In this document: positions 27,806-36,781 of the stretch, in pieces
Layout: every line of letters begins with the position of its first letter
How positions within the stretch are numbered: the first letter of the stretch is position 1
Origin: Alphaproteobacteria bacterium
GTDB lineage: Bacteria > Pseudomonadota > Alphaproteobacteria > Micropepsales > Micropepsaceae
Assembly: GCA_019247845.1 (NCBI GenBank)
Contig: JAFBAL010000054.1
Location: 1 to 64,000, forward strand
Direction of reading: 5' to 3'
Length of the DNA: 64,000 bases
Notes under the pieces: generated by a model
What the model was told of the DNA's origin: nothing
The model's database searches: none
The model's input: the letters and a program-made list of their open reading frames with translations, nothing else
Translations under genes and position numbers: made by a program

Positions 27806-28624
27806 ATGCACGATTTTCTGAACGCGGTGTGGCTCGGCATCGTCGAGGGGCTGACGGAATTCATTCCGGTCTCTTCGACGGCGCATCTGCTGGTCGCCGA
27901 GCGCGCGCTGGGCCTTGACCCCAAGACCTGGGACGCCTTCACCGTCGTCATCCAGCTGGGCGCGATCCTGGCCGTGGTCGCGATCTATTGGCGCAAGTTC
28001 TGGGAGGTGCTGGTCGGCCTGCCGGGCTCTGCGGACGCGCGGCGCTTCGCGCTGGCCGTGATCGTGGCCTTCATCCCCTCGGTGATCGCGGGCGTGCTCT
28101 TGAAGAAATGGATCGACAAGGTGCTCGACACGCCGGGCTATGCGCTGCCCATCATCGCGGGCTCGTGGATCGTCGGCGGCATCCTGATCCTTCTGCTCGA
28201 GCGGCTGGCGCCCGCGCCGCGCTACACGGACGGCGACAAGCTGCCGCTGTCGGTCGCGCTCAAGATCGGCTTGTTCCAGATACTCTCGATCCTGTTCCCC
28301 GGCACCTCGCGCTCGGGCGCGACGATCCTGGGCGCCGAGCTGATCGGCGTCGAGCGCAAGGCCGCGACCGTCTTCACCTTCTATCTGGCAGTACCGACGA
28401 TGCTCGGCGCCACGGTGTTCGAGCTCTACAAGAAGGGCCACGAGCTCTCGGGCGCCGCCGCAGCGAACATCGCCGTCGGCTTCGTGGTGTCGTTCATCGT
28501 GGCCTATATCGTGATCCGCGCGTTCCTGGCGATCGTCGGCCGCTATGGCTTGAAGCCCTTCGGCTGGTACCGGATCGCGGCGGGGCTCATGCTTATCGCT
28601 GCGCTGGCGCTCGGTTGGGCGTGA
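27806..28624 (+). CDS. uppP: Undecaprenyl-diphosphatase UppP (BacA)
   Basis: Recycles the lipid carrier for peptidoglycan by removing one phosphate from undecaprenyl diphosphate, and gives bacitracin resistance when abundant. The 272-aa polytopic protein carries both catalytic motifs: EGLTEFIPVSSTAHLLV near the N terminus and PGTSRSGATILGAEL near residue 170. Length and membrane pattern match the family. Its 3' end overlaps the convergent NDUFA9-like gene by 32 bases. Confidence 0.97.
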   Translation: MHDFLNAVWLGIVEGLTEFIPVSSTAHLLVAERALGLDPKTWDAFTVVIQLGAILAVVAIYWRKFWEVLVGLPGSADARRFALAVIVAFIPSVIAGVLLKKWIDKVLDTPGYALPIIAGSWIVGGILILLLERLAPAPRYTDGDKLPLSVALKIGLFQILSILFPGTSRSGATILGAELIGVERKAATVFTFYLAVPTMLGATVFELYKKGHELSGAAAANIAVGFVVSFIVAYIVIRAFLAIVGRYGLKPFGWYRIAAGLMLIAALALGWA

Positions 28625-29576
28625 CTTCTTCGAACTGGCCCTTGGCGCGGAAGCGCCAGAGATAGGACGGGATCACGGCCTCCAGCGCGATCGGCGCGAT
28701 GCCGAGCGCGTCCAGGCCCGGGGCCTGCGGCGACGCGACGTTGTCGGTCTTGAGCATCTCGACCTGGTCGGGGGTCAGGAGCGGCGCAACGCCGACGAAC
28801 TTCGTCATCTGCAGGAAGAACGCCTTCACCGAGGCCAGCATGAAGGGCAGGGGCACGAGCAGGCGGCGGCGCCTGATCTCGCGCAGCATCGCCTGCATCA
28901 ATTCCTTGAAGGTGTAGATCGTCGGCCCGCCGAGCTCGTAGGTCTTGCCGCGGGTCGCCGTGTCCTGGAGCGCGCGCAGTACCGCCGCCGCCACGTCGCC
29001 GACGAAGACCGGCTGGAACCGGGTCTTGCCGCCGCCGACCAGCGGCAGCGCCGGCACGAGGCGCGCCAGCGTCGCGAACTTGTTGAAGAACGCGTCCTCG
29101 GGCCCGAACATCAGCGACGGGCGCAGGATCGCGGCATCGGGGAAGGCGTTGCGCACCGCGGCTTCGCCTTCGCCCTTGGTCTCGTTGTAGCGGCACTTCG
29201 AATCCGCGTCGGCCCCGATCGCGGAGACATGCACCAGTGTCCTGATGCGCGCCGCGGCGGCGGCCCTGGCGATCGTCCCGGCCGCCTCGACATGGATGCC
29301 CGTGAAGCTCTGCCCGCCGCCGGCCTGGTAGAGGAGGCCCGTCAGGTTCACCGCCGCATCGGCGCCGGCGAGCGCGGCCTCGACCTGCTCAGCGTCGCGC
29401 ACGTTGCAGCGCACGGGCTGGATCTGGCCGACATGGCCCATGGGGGTCAGGAAATAGGCGCTGTTGGGATGGCGCACCGCGACGCGGACGCGCCAGCCGG
29501 CCTTGGCCAGCGCGCGCACCGCATGGCGGCCCAGGAAGCCGGAACCGCCGAAGACCGTGACGAGGGGGTTGCTCAT
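28593..29576 (-). CDS. NAD(P)-binding protein, complex I NDUFA9 subunit family
   Basis: A 327-aa atypical short-chain dehydrogenase. The Rossmann motif VTVFGGSGFLGRHAVRALAKAGWRVR is at the N terminus, and YNETKGEGEAAVRNAFPDAAILRPSLMFGPED matches the NDUFA9-type signature. In alphaproteobacteria and mitochondria this family is attached to NADH:quinone oxidoreductase, where it binds NADPH structurally. Its place beside uppP is not informative. Single gene, start ATG 29576. Confidence 0.88.
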   Translation of the reverse strand: MSNPLVTVFGGSGFLGRHAVRALAKAGWRVRVAVRHPNSAYFLTPMGHVGQIQPVRCNVRDAEQVEAALAGADAAVNLTGLLYQAGGGQSFTGIHVEAAGTIARAAAAARIRTLVHVSAIGADADSKCRYNETKGEGEAAVRNAFPDAAILRPSLMFGPEDAFFNKFATLARLVPALPLVGGGKTRFQPVFVGDVAAAVLRALQDTATRGKTYELGGPTIYTFKELMQAMLREIRRRRLLVPLPFMLASVKAFFLQMTKFVGVAPLLTPDQVEMLKTDNVASPQAPGLDALGIAPIALEAVIPSYLWRFRAKGQFEEVTPNRAPAQR

Positions 29577-29615
29577 GGCCCTACATAGCCAGCGGCGGCT
29601 TTGGGCGTAAAGCCT

Positions 29616-29900
29616 CTATTCCGTGACATAGCGGCGCTCGCCCGTGGCGGGCTCGAGCCGGACGCGCACGGGCTTGCCGGTCTCGTCGTCGATGAAGCGC
29701 TCGTCGGTCGCGACCCAGCCCGAGCCGGGACTGGCGGTCTCGAGCGGCTTGTAGCGGACCTTCTCCCATACCGTGCCGAGCAGCAGCAGGATGCCCCAGC
29801 CCAGCGCCACCAGCGCGGGCGGGATGACGCCGGTCACCAGCGCGGCCACGCCGCAGACCAGCGCGATGACGCCGGCCGCGATCACGCCGCTACGGAGCAT
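29616..29900 (-). CDS. Small membrane protein
   Basis: A 94-aa protein with two adjacent hydrophobic segments (GVIAAGVIALVCGVAALVTG and PALVALGWGILLLLGTVW), followed by a short soluble tail rich in charged residues (DERFIDDETGKPVRVRLEP). It overlaps the end of the upstream YbjQ gene by 19 bases, so translation is probably coupled. No family is recognised. It may anchor or modulate the YbjQ-type partner; this is inference from gene order. Confidence 0.7.
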   Translation of the reverse strand: MLRSGVIAAGVIALVCGVAALVTGVIPPALVALGWGILLLLGTVWEKVRYKPLETASPGSGWVATDERFIDDETGKPVRVRLEPATGERRYVTE

Positions 29901-30226
29901 GGAAAGCCCTCCTGCTCGATCACGACCGCGGTGCCGTAGGCCACGATCTCGCTCATGGTCTGGCCGATCTCGGAGGAATCGAAGCGCATCATCACCACGG
30001 CATTGGCGCCCATGGCGGTGGCGTTGCGCACCAGCCGGTCGACGGCCTGGCGCCGCGTCTCCTCCAGAAGCTGGGTGTATTCGTGGATCTCGCCGCCGAC
30101 CAGCGAGCGCAGGCTGGCGACGATGTTGCCGCCCAGCCCGCGCGAGCGCACGACGACGCCGAAGACCTGGCCCAGCGTTTTGGTGCGGCGATAGCCCGGA
30201 ATGTTCTCGGTGGTGGCGACGAGCAT
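29882..30226 (-). CDS. YbjQ/UPF0145 family heavy-metal-binding-domain protein
   Basis: A 114-aa protein from ATG 30226 starting MLVATTENIPGYRRTKTLGQVFGVVVRS, with GANAVVMMRFDSSEIGQTMSEIVAYGTAVVI at the C terminus; these are hallmark strands of the YbjQ (PF01906) pentameric fold. The family is often labelled heavy-metal-binding, but its function is not established. The track ORF adds nine unlikely residues. It is the first gene of a two-gene unit with the small membrane protein. Confidence 0.9.
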   Translation of the reverse strand: MLVATTENIPGYRRTKTLGQVFGVVVRSRGLGGNIVASLRSLVGGEIHEYTQLLEETRRQAVDRLVRNATAMGANAVVMMRFDSSEIGQTMSEIVAYGTAVVIEQEGFPCSVAA

Positions 30227-30353
30227 GAAGCGGCCCTCCCTGTTCCCTGTCACTCTATATCATATGGGGCGTGCGTTCCGGGGCGGCAACGGGGCCCGAA
30301 GACGGGGTTTGACAGGCCCGCGGCCCGCCCCTAAACATCCCGCCCCAACCCGT

Positions 30354-30438
<85 letters not shown>

Positions 30439-30541
30439 GGCTTCGCTCGCGATAGTGGGAGAAGCCTGCCCGGCGTAGCCCGAAGGGCGAAGCCTGGGGC
30501 CGGTAGCCGCGTCGCTACGCCCCGGCAATCCAGCCGTTCCC
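30439..30541. repeat. GC-rich imperfect palindromes after tRNA-Leu
   Basis: The stretch contains several GGCTTCGC / GCGAAGCC-like words (ggcttcgctcgcgatagtgg, agaagcctgcccggcg, gggcgaagcctgggg) able to pair with one another. Similar words flank the tRNA-Ala at 53120-53245. They look like REP-type extragenic palindromes and may help end transcripts from both sides. Confidence 0.5.
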
Positions 30542-31453
30542 CTACCTCCCCAAAAACTCCACCACCAGCTTCATCGTCGCCTCGGGATTCTCTTCCATGA
30601 TCCAATGCCCGGAGTTGGGCACGATCCCCTCCTGGACATTGTCCGCGACATTGCGCAGCACGACCGCTTCCTGCACGCCGAAGGATTTGTCGGCGCCGAT
30701 CGCAAGCACCGGCATGGGCAGCTTGCCGCCCCTGGCCAGAAGCTCTTTGTTGTCGATCGCGTCCTGGGAGAAGGTGCCGAACTGCTCGAAGGCGTCGTGC
30801 ATCGCGTGCGGCCTCGCATAGAGCGCGGCGTAGTGGTTGCGCGTCGCCTCGTCGATCTTGCGGCGGTCGGCCGACAGCTCGTTGTAGAACCGGTCGAGAT
30901 AGATGCGCTCGCGGCCCTTGACCAGGCGCTCCTCGTCGGGCCCGCGGAAATTGAAATGCCACAGCATCGGCGTCAGCAGGATCTCGTTCCAATTGCCGAT
31001 GCCGGGCAGCGGCGCGTCGATCACGGCCCATTTGGCGATACGCGCAGGGAACTGCGACGCCAGCGCATAGCCCACCATGTTGCCGATGTCGTGGGTGATC
31101 AGGTCGGCTTTCTCGACATGCAGCGCGTCCATGACGCCCGCGATGTCCAGCGCCTGGTTCTTCTTGGTATAGCCCGCGTCGGGATGCGCGGAGAGGCCCA
31201 TGCCGCGCAGGTCGGGCACGATCACGGTGTGATCCTTCGCAAGCTTCGCGGCCAGAGGCGCCCACATGTCGCCGGTATCGCCGAAGCCGTGCAGCAGAAC
31301 GACGGCCGGTCCATTGCCGCCGGTCCGCACATAGAGCGTCGTGCCGTTGGTGGCGATGTTCCTCGCATGAAAACTCTTGGGATAGGGCGTTATCTTGGCG
31401 CCGGCAGGAACGGCAAGGACAAGCAAGGCAAGGGCGGCAATCGAGCGGCGCAT
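30542..31453 (-). CDS. Exported alpha/beta hydrolase, epoxide-hydrolase-like
   Basis: A 303-aa protein from ATG 31453 with signal peptide MRRSIAALALLVLAVPAGA. The alpha/beta-hydrolase core has the oxyanion HGFGDTGDMW, the strand VPDLRGMGLSAHPD, and a nucleophile elbow ITHDIGNMVGYA with Asp in place of Ser. An Asp nucleophile in HDIG context is the mark of epoxide hydrolases and haloalkane/fluoroacetate dehalogenases. The base His lies in PNSGHWIMEENPEATMKLV. Substrate unknown; periplasmic location is inferred from the leader. The track's longer ORF includes non-coding upstream sequence. Confidence 0.86.
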   Translation of the reverse strand: MRRSIAALALLVLAVPAGAKITPYPKSFHARNIATNGTTLYVRTGGNGPAVVLLHGFGDTGDMWAPLAAKLAKDHTVIVPDLRGMGLSAHPDAGYTKKNQALDIAGVMDALHVEKADLITHDIGNMVGYALASQFPARIAKWAVIDAPLPGIGNWNEILLTPMLWHFNFRGPDEERLVKGRERIYLDRFYNELSADRRKIDEATRNHYAALYARPHAMHDAFEQFGTFSQDAIDNKELLARGGKLPMPVLAIGADKSFGVQEAVVLRNVADNVQEGIVPNSGHWIMEENPEATMKLVVEFLGR

Positions 31454-31578
31454 GGCTTTCTCCCAGATGCCCGCGATGATGGCGCGGACGTCCAATCCGG
31501 TCCAGACGACCTCCAGCCCTTTTTTCAGCCAGCCGCGAGTCGCTAGACTTCCGCCGTTGCCGCAAGGAACCGCGCGCC

Positions 31579-32202
31579 ATGTCCGAACCCGCAATCCCCA
31601 CACGATGGCCGAGGCATCTGCTGGAATACGTCTCGACGGCGTTCGCCGTCGTCGTGTCGCTGATCTCCCTTTGGGTCGCCATCGGCACGGAGCGCGCGAA
31701 TCGCCAGATGGTGGCGGCCTCATCCTGGCCGATGCTGATCGTCGACAGCAGCAATGTGGACGCCGAAGGCCGTTCCGTCCTGCTGTTCCGGGTGACGAAT
31801 GCCGGCGTCGGTCCCGCGAAAATCCGCAGCTTCGAAGTGTTCTACAAGGACCGCCCGACCACCGGAGCGGTTTCGCTCATCCGCGCCTGCTGCAAGCCCG
31901 ATTTTGCAAGGCCGTCGCCGTCGAAAAGCGAAGCGGCCGGTGGATTTCTCATCACCGGAGGGGCCGCGGGAAACGTGATCCGCGCCGGTGAGACGCACAA
32001 CTTCATTCAGATGGGTCTGGGGACGGAGAACGAGGCGCTGTGGCGCGCACTGAACAGTGCGCGCAACAACTTCATCACCTATCGCATCTGCTATTGCTCG
32101 GTGTTCGACGAGTGCTGGATCAATACGGTGAAGGGGCGCGACCAGCTCGATCCCGAGCCCGTCGGCAAGTGCCCGGTGCCGCACGTGCCCTATACGGAAT
32201 GA
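31579..32202 (+). CDS. Membrane-anchored hypothetical protein
   Basis: A 207-aa protein with one transmembrane helix (YVSTAFAVVVSLISLWVAI) near residue 20 and a C-terminal domain outside the membrane. That domain looks beta-rich (SVLLFRVTNAGVGPAKIRSFEVFYKD, an immunoglobulin-like pattern) and has several Cys (RACCKPDF, YRICYCSVFDECW, GKCPVPH) that could pair. I do not recognise a family. It is divergent from the epoxide-hydrolase-like gene and convergent with the glycosylase. Confidence 0.7.
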   Translation: MSEPAIPTRWPRHLLEYVSTAFAVVVSLISLWVAIGTERANRQMVAASSWPMLIVDSSNVDAEGRSVLLFRVTNAGVGPAKIRSFEVFYKDRPTTGAVSLIRACCKPDFARPSPSKSEAAGGFLITGGAAGNVIRAGETHNFIQMGLGTENEALWRALNSARNNFITYRICYCSVFDECWINTVKGRDQLDPEPVGKCPVPHVPYTE

Positions 32203-32209
32203 TCCGCGG

Positions 32210-32800
32210 TCATGCACCGCTTTCGTTCTTGAACCCTTTGCTCAGGTAGGCGCTTCCCTTCATCCCATAGCGCCGCATCGCCTCGACGCCTTTGGTCAGG
32301 CCGATGCGCGGACCGGTGACGATGGCGGCGCGCGCACGCCGGCGGGTGAGCGCGAAGGGTGGCGCGAGCAGCGATAGCCCGTCCTGCGCGCCGGTGATGC
32401 CGAGCGCCTGGCACAGCCGCCCCGGTCCCGCGCACAGGCGCCGGTCGTCGTCGCTCGCACTTTTGCGGCGCTTGCGCATCTCGTCCAATCCCACCGTCGG
32501 CTCGAGCGCGCGGATCAGGACTGCGCGGCCCTTGCCGCAGGTGACGTTCAGGCACCAGTACATCCCATAGATGAAATAGACATAAGCATGCCCCGCCGGC
32601 CCGAACATCACACGGTTGCGCGGCGTCAGCCGTTCGCCATAGCTGTGCGAGGCCGGATCCGCCGGGTCGTAGCTCTCGGTCTCGACGATGCGCCCGCCGG
32701 CGCCGTCGAAGGTCAACTCGGCGCCGATCAGCGCACGCGCCACCACGTCGACGTCGCGCTCGAAGAAGGCTTGGGTGAGCGGCGCGGGAGGGATTGCCAT
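32210..32800 (-). CDS. DNA-3-methyladenine glycosylase (AAG/MPG family)
   Basis: Removes 3-methyladenine and other alkylated purines from DNA to start base-excision repair. The 196-aa protein has the family motifs ALIGAELTFDGAGGRIVETESYDP (catalytic Glu), NRVMFGPAGHAYVYFIYGMYWCLNV and the ending IGLTKGVEAMRRYG. The length fits the bacterial AAG class. It is a single gene. Confidence 0.93.
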   Translation of the reverse strand: MAIPPAPLTQAFFERDVDVVARALIGAELTFDGAGGRIVETESYDPADPASHSYGERLTPRNRVMFGPAGHAYVYFIYGMYWCLNVTCGKGRAVLIRALEPTVGLDEMRKRRKSASDDDRRLCAGPGRLCQALGITGAQDGLSLLAPPFALTRRRARAAIVTGPRIGLTKGVEAMRRYGMKGSAYLSKGFKNESGA

Positions 32801-32845
32801 CCGCCCATCAAGAGGAAGTGCCGCTATCGGCGCAAGAGCTTCGGC

Positions 32846-33196
32846 TCAAGGCTCCGGCTGGGCCTCGGCGCTGGCCGGCGTGGCCGCGATGGGGGTGGCC
32901 GCGATATCCGCTTTGGGCAGCGCGGAGAGATCGCTCTGCGCCTGGGTCATCATCGCCGGCGTAATCTTGCCGCTCGACATTGCCGCGATCTGGTTCAAGG
33001 TCATGTGCTTGATCGAGAAGTACATCGGATGCTCGCGCAGGCCGGGGAAGTCCTTGTCGAGCACGGCGCAGCCGTCCTGGGTGGACGCGATCTGGCCGAT
33101 GGGTTCGTCGAGCGGCGAGAGGGGCGTGGCGCTGTCCTGAGCTGCGGCAGGAGCCGCCAGGACGGTCACGAGCAGAATAACCTTTGTCGAAACCAT
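32846..33196 (-). CDS. Small secreted hypothetical protein
   Basis: From ATG 33196 the frame gives MVSTKVILLVTVLAAPAAAQ, a signal peptide, and a 116-aa product; the track's 179-aa version starts at an upstream ATG without support. The mature part contains one Cys pair candidate at most and a helical stretch (YFSIKHMTLNQIAAMSSGKITPAMMTQAQSDL), ending in an Ala/Pro tail. No known domain. It is divergent from the large hydrolase at 33259. Confidence 0.65.
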   Translation of the reverse strand: MVSTKVILLVTVLAAPAAAQDSATPLSPLDEPIGQIASTQDGCAVLDKDFPGLREHPMYFSIKHMTLNQIAAMSSGKITPAMMTQAQSDLSALPKADIAATPIAATPASAEAQPEP

Positions 33197-33258
33197 GCAC
33201 GCTCTCCCACGCTCAAGAAACGCGCGATTTGCGTTAAGGTGCCGCCGGATCGAGGGGA

Positions 33259-35178
33259 ATGGACATGCGCAAGATTCTGCCGATCGCCGCGCTGGGACTT
33301 GCCGCAGGATTGGCGAGCTTTTCCGCCGCGGCCAAGCCGCTCGCGCCGGATGACACGTCCGAATCATGTCCCAAGGATGCCACATGCGGCGTCGTGATGC
33401 GCCCCCTTGACCCGTCCGGGCGGGTCAAAGGCGCGCTCGGCATCGCCTACCGGCTCTATCGCCACACCGATGCGAATGCCGTGCCGAAAGAGACCATCGT
33501 GGCGCAGGAGGGCGGGCCGGGCTTCGCCTCGATCAAGTCGAGCTATGGCTACAAGCAGCTGTTCTCGGCCCTGCGCGCCGACCACGATCTGCTGATCGTC
33601 GATGCCCGCGGCACGGGGCCGACCGGCATCGATTGCAAGAGCCTGCAGCGCTCGCCCGTGCGCACGCCGCGCGACATCGGCGCCTGTGGCCGGGCGCTCG
33701 GCAGGGCCTCGACGCTCTACGGCACGCGGCTTGCCGTCGACGACATGGTCGCGGTGCTCGACGCGCTGCATATCGGCAGAATCGATTTCTACGGCGACAG
33801 CTATGGGACGTTCTTCGGACAGGTGCTTTCGGCGACATATCCCGACCGGCTGCGCGCGGTGGTGCTCGACGGCGCCTATCCGGTGATCGGCGAGACGCCT
33901 TGGTACACCAACGCCGGCAAGGTCGTGCGCCGCGGCTTCGACGAGGCTTGTGCGCGCGCGCCCTATTGCGCAGGGCTCAAGGGCTCGTCGCTGGCGCGCA
34001 TCCGCAAGCTCGTCGATTTCGTGCGGCGCAGCCCGATCAGCGGCAGCGCGCCGGACGGCGAAGGCGAGATGCGCCGCGTCACCGTCGATCCGGGCACCGT
34101 CGGCAACATGCTCTATGCGGGCACGCAGGGGCCGGTGAACTATCGCGACCTCGACGCCGCCATCCGCGCCTGGTTCGAGGCGCGCGACGCCAGGCCCCTG
34201 CTGCGCTTGGCCGCCGAAAGCAACGCCAACGAGGATCCCGAGCCGCCGCGGCAATATTCCTACGGCCTGTTCGCCGCGGTGAGCTGCATGGACTATCAGC
34301 AGATCTACGACATGACGTCGTCCTTGGCCGACCGCCGCACGCAGCGCCGCGACGCCTTGCGCACGCAGCGGGCGAGCGATCCGGGCATCTACGATCCGCT
34401 CAGCATCGACGAGTTCCAGACCGTGCCGCTCGATATCTCGGTGTTGAACCTGTGCCTGGAATGGCCGGTGCATCACGCGCCCTACACGCCGGGCAAGCCG
34501 ATCCCGGACGGCGCGCAATTCACCGCCGCGCCGACCTTGGTGATCAACGGCGAGCTCGACATGCTGACCACCGCGGCGGAGGGCGCCATCGTCACCGCGC
34601 AATATCCGCACGGCCAACAGGTCGTGGTTGCGAACTCGTTCCATGTCGATGCCATCGACGACTATGACGACTGCGCGTCCGCGATCGTGCGCCGCTTCGT
34701 CGCCACGCTGGATGCCGGCGACACGTCCTGCGCCGCCAAGGTCAATCCGGTCCGGCTGGTGCCGTTCTTCGCGCTGCATGCCGCCGACGCGCTGCCCGCC
34801 GTGCCCGGCGACGGCAACGCAGCGACCACGGCCGATCTCGCCGTCGCCTCCGCCGCGGTGCAGACCGCGGGCGACGTCATCGCGCGCTGGAACATCAACT
34901 ATTCGGGCCACGGCGTCGGCCTGCGCGGCGGGCGCTGGCGCTACAGCCAGCCGGACATGGTGGCGAGGTTCTCGCTGAGCAAGGTGCGCTGGACGCGCGA
35001 CCTGGCGGTCTCGGGCAGCGCGGTATGGGATCAGCGCGACGGCAGCATCCGCGTCGATCTCACCTTCGCGAACGGGCGCGTGACGGCGTCTTGGAACGAC
35101 CGCGCGACGGACGCGGTCGCGTCTTTGTCGGGGCGGATCGGCGGACGCGTTTTGCGCGCGTCAATGCCGGCGCCGTGA
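33259..35178 (+). CDS. S33-type alpha/beta hydrolase (tripeptidyl-aminopeptidase-like)
   Basis: A 639-aa exported hydrolase with signal peptide MRKILPIAALGLAAGLASFSAAA. The first part resembles proline/tripeptidyl aminopeptidases: EGGPGFASIKSSYGY oxyanion loop, DLLIVDARGTGPTGIDC, and nucleophile elbow FYGDSYGTFFGQVLSATYP. The acid is in NGELDMLTT and the His in ANSFHVDAIDD. After residue ~500 a C-terminal beta domain follows (RGGRWRYSQPDMVARFSL), absent from smaller relatives and perhaps an adhesion or lid module. The last 119 bases overlap the convergent AAA-like ORF. Confidence 0.85.
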   Translation: MDMRKILPIAALGLAAGLASFSAAAKPLAPDDTSESCPKDATCGVVMRPLDPSGRVKGALGIAYRLYRHTDANAVPKETIVAQEGGPGFASIKSSYGYKQLFSALRADHDLLIVDARGTGPTGIDCKSLQRSPVRTPRDIGACGRALGRASTLYGTRLAVDDMVAVLDALHIGRIDFYGDSYGTFFGQVLSATYPDRLRAVVLDGAYPVIGETPWYTNAGKVVRRGFDEACARAPYCAGLKGSSLARIRKLVDFVRRSPISGSAPDGEGEMRRVTVDPGTVGNMLYAGTQGPVNYRDLDAAIRAWFEARDARPLLRLAAESNANEDPEPPRQYSYGLFAAVSCMDYQQIYDMTSSLADRRTQRRDALRTQRASDPGIYDPLSIDEFQTVPLDISVLNLCLEWPVHHAPYTPGKPIPDGAQFTAAPTLVINGELDMLTTAAEGAIVTAQYPHGQQVVVANSFHVDAIDDYDDCASAIVRRFVATLDAGDTSCAAKVNPVRLVPFFALHAADALPAVPGDGNAATTADLAVASAAVQTAGDVIARWNINYSGHGVGLRGGRWRYSQPDMVARFSLSKVRWTRDLAVSGSAVWDQRDGSIRVDLTFANGRVTASWNDRATDAVASLSGRIGGRVLRASMPAP

Positions 35179-35548
35179 AGGCGATCACCGAATGGAAGCG
35201 CCGCGCGAAGGCGGCATCGAGCGCCGCGCTCAGGTTCGTCACCAGGATCACCGTGCCGGGGAAGCTTTCGAGGCGCTGCAGCAGATAGGCGATGCGCTGG
35301 TTCGCGGCGCGGTCGTTGGTGTGGCGCCGCGCATCGACGATGCGGACCTCCCTCTTGCAGGCCTGCGCGACCAGCGCGGCCGCGAACCGCGCGCCCGGCC
35401 CGTCGAACAGGTGGCGCAGCGGATCCTCGTGCTCGGCCCATTGCACGATGTCCTCGAGCGCATTGCGCGCGTCGCGGTCGAGGATCTCGTCGGCCCAGTC
35501 GAGCAGCACGATCTGTTTGCTTGGCGATTTGGTGGACGCTTTGGCCAT
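35060..35548 (-). CDS. Shrunken AAA+-like protein lacking Walker motifs
   Basis: A 162-aa protein starting at ATG 35548 with GGAGG nearby. The sequence follows an AAA+ module of the type found beside contractile injection systems but is heavily reduced. HLFDGPGARFAAALVAQACKREVRIVD sits where LFxGPPGTGKT would be, then only 13 residues lead to RIAYLLQRLESFPGTVILVTNLSAALDAAFARRFHSVI, which fits the region from after Walker B through sensor 1 and the arginine-finger area. The Lys/Thr of Walker A and the DE of Walker B are gone. The C terminus turns Arg-rich, where it overlaps the hydrolase gene. It is probably inactive as an ATPase; it could be a scaffold or a decaying gene. Confidence 0.5.
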   Translation of the reverse strand: MAKASTKSPSKQIVLLDWADEILDRDARNALEDIVQWAEHEDPLRHLFDGPGARFAAALVAQACKREVRIVDARRHTNDRAANQRIAYLLQRLESFPGTVILVTNLSAALDAAFARRFHSVIAFTAPALTRAKRVRRSAPTKTRPRPSRGRSKTPSRARSRR

Positions 35549-35608
35549 GGCTGTTCCTCCCCGGGAGACGATAGCCTTTTACCCGACCTTGGGCTAAGGG
35601 ATTGCTGC

Positions 35609-36781
35609 ATGAAATGGCCCGCCACCCGCATCAGCGCGTCCTCGCCGAAGAGCTTCGGCATGTACGAGAAGGCGGCGCGGATGATGGCGGCGGGGATCGA
35701 CCTGATCCATCTCGAGGTCGGGATGCCGAGCTTCGACACGCCCGGGCACATCAAGGACGCGACCATCGCTGCGCTCATGGCGGGGCAGGTGCATTACGGC
35801 GACTTCCGCGGGCAGGTCGCCTTGCGCCGCGCCATCGTGCGGCGCCTGGCCGAGCGCAACGCGCTGACGGTGAAGGAGGACGAGGTCGTCGTCACCAACG
35901 GGCTGACGCATGCGTCCTATGCCGTGTTCATGGCCGCGCTCGATCCCGGCGACGAGGTGATCCTGCTCGCGCCCTATTACCCGCAGCACGTCAACAAGGT
36001 CGAGCTGGCGGGGGGCAAGGTGGTGCTGGCGCCGCTCGATGCCGCCGACAACTACCGCCTCGATGCGGCCGCGATCGAGGCTTGCATCACGCCGAAGACG
36101 AAGATGATCGCGCTGGTCAATCCGGCCAACCCCACGGGGCGCGTCTATACGCGCGCGGAGCTGGAGGGGTTGGCCGCGCTTGCGATCCGCCACGACCTGC
36201 TCGTTCTCTCCGACGAGGTCTATGACCAGATCGTCTATGACGGCCACGCGCATATCTCCATCGCCTCGCTGCCCGGCATGTTCGAGCGCACCTTCTCGCT
36301 CTTCGCCTTCACCAAGGCCTATGCGATGGACGGCTGGCGCATCGGCTATGTCGCGGCGCATGAGCGCTTCATTCCGGCGCTGCTCAAGATCACGATGAAC
36401 GACGTCGCGCATGTGAACGTGTTCATCCAGGAAGGCGCGCGCGCCGCGCTCGAAGGTCCCGACGCGCCCGTCGCCGCCATGGTCGAGGAGGACAAGCGCC
36501 GCCGCGATCTCGTGGTCAGGCGCATGAATCAGATGTCGGGCGTGACCTGCGCGGTGCCCGAAGGCACGATCTATGCGTTCCCCGACATCTCGGCGACGGG
36601 CAAGCCCGCGCAGCAGGTCGCCGACGAGATATTGGAGCGCTGCCATGTGGTGACCGAGGCCGGCACGTTCTACGGCGCCGCAGGCGAGGGGCATCTGCGC
36701 GTCTGCTTCGGCGCCGAGCCCTATGAGCGCATCGAGGCCGCGCTCGACCGCATGGCGCGCTATTTCGCGGGAGAGTCATGA
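35609..36781 (+). CDS. Class I/II PLP-dependent aminotransferase
   Basis: A 390-aa fold-type I aminotransferase from ATG 35609. Signature positions are VTNGLTHASYAVFMAALDPGDEV, VNPANPTGRVYTRAELEGL (cofactor Asn), LSDEVYDQIVYDG (Asp) and the lysine in FTKAYAMDGWRIGYVAA. The C terminus (GHLRVCFG) has the substrate-carboxylate Arg. It overlaps the next gene by the 4-base ATGA, so the pair is translationally coupled. Substrate is unknown; with a PrnB-family partner, an aromatic amino acid or its derivative is a reasonable guess. The track's upstream extension is a shadow. Confidence 0.92.
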   Translation: MKWPATRISASSPKSFGMYEKAARMMAAGIDLIHLEVGMPSFDTPGHIKDATIAALMAGQVHYGDFRGQVALRRAIVRRLAERNALTVKEDEVVVTNGLTHASYAVFMAALDPGDEVILLAPYYPQHVNKVELAGGKVVLAPLDAADNYRLDAAAIEACITPKTKMIALVNPANPTGRVYTRAELEGLAALAIRHDLLVLSDEVYDQIVYDGHAHISIASLPGMFERTFSLFAFTKAYAMDGWRIGYVAAHERFIPALLKITMNDVAHVNVFIQEGARAALEGPDAPVAAMVEEDKRRRDLVVRRMNQMSGVTCAVPEGTIYAFPDISATGKPAQQVADEILERCHVVTEAGTFYGAAGEGHLRVCFGAEPYERIEAALDRMARYFAGES

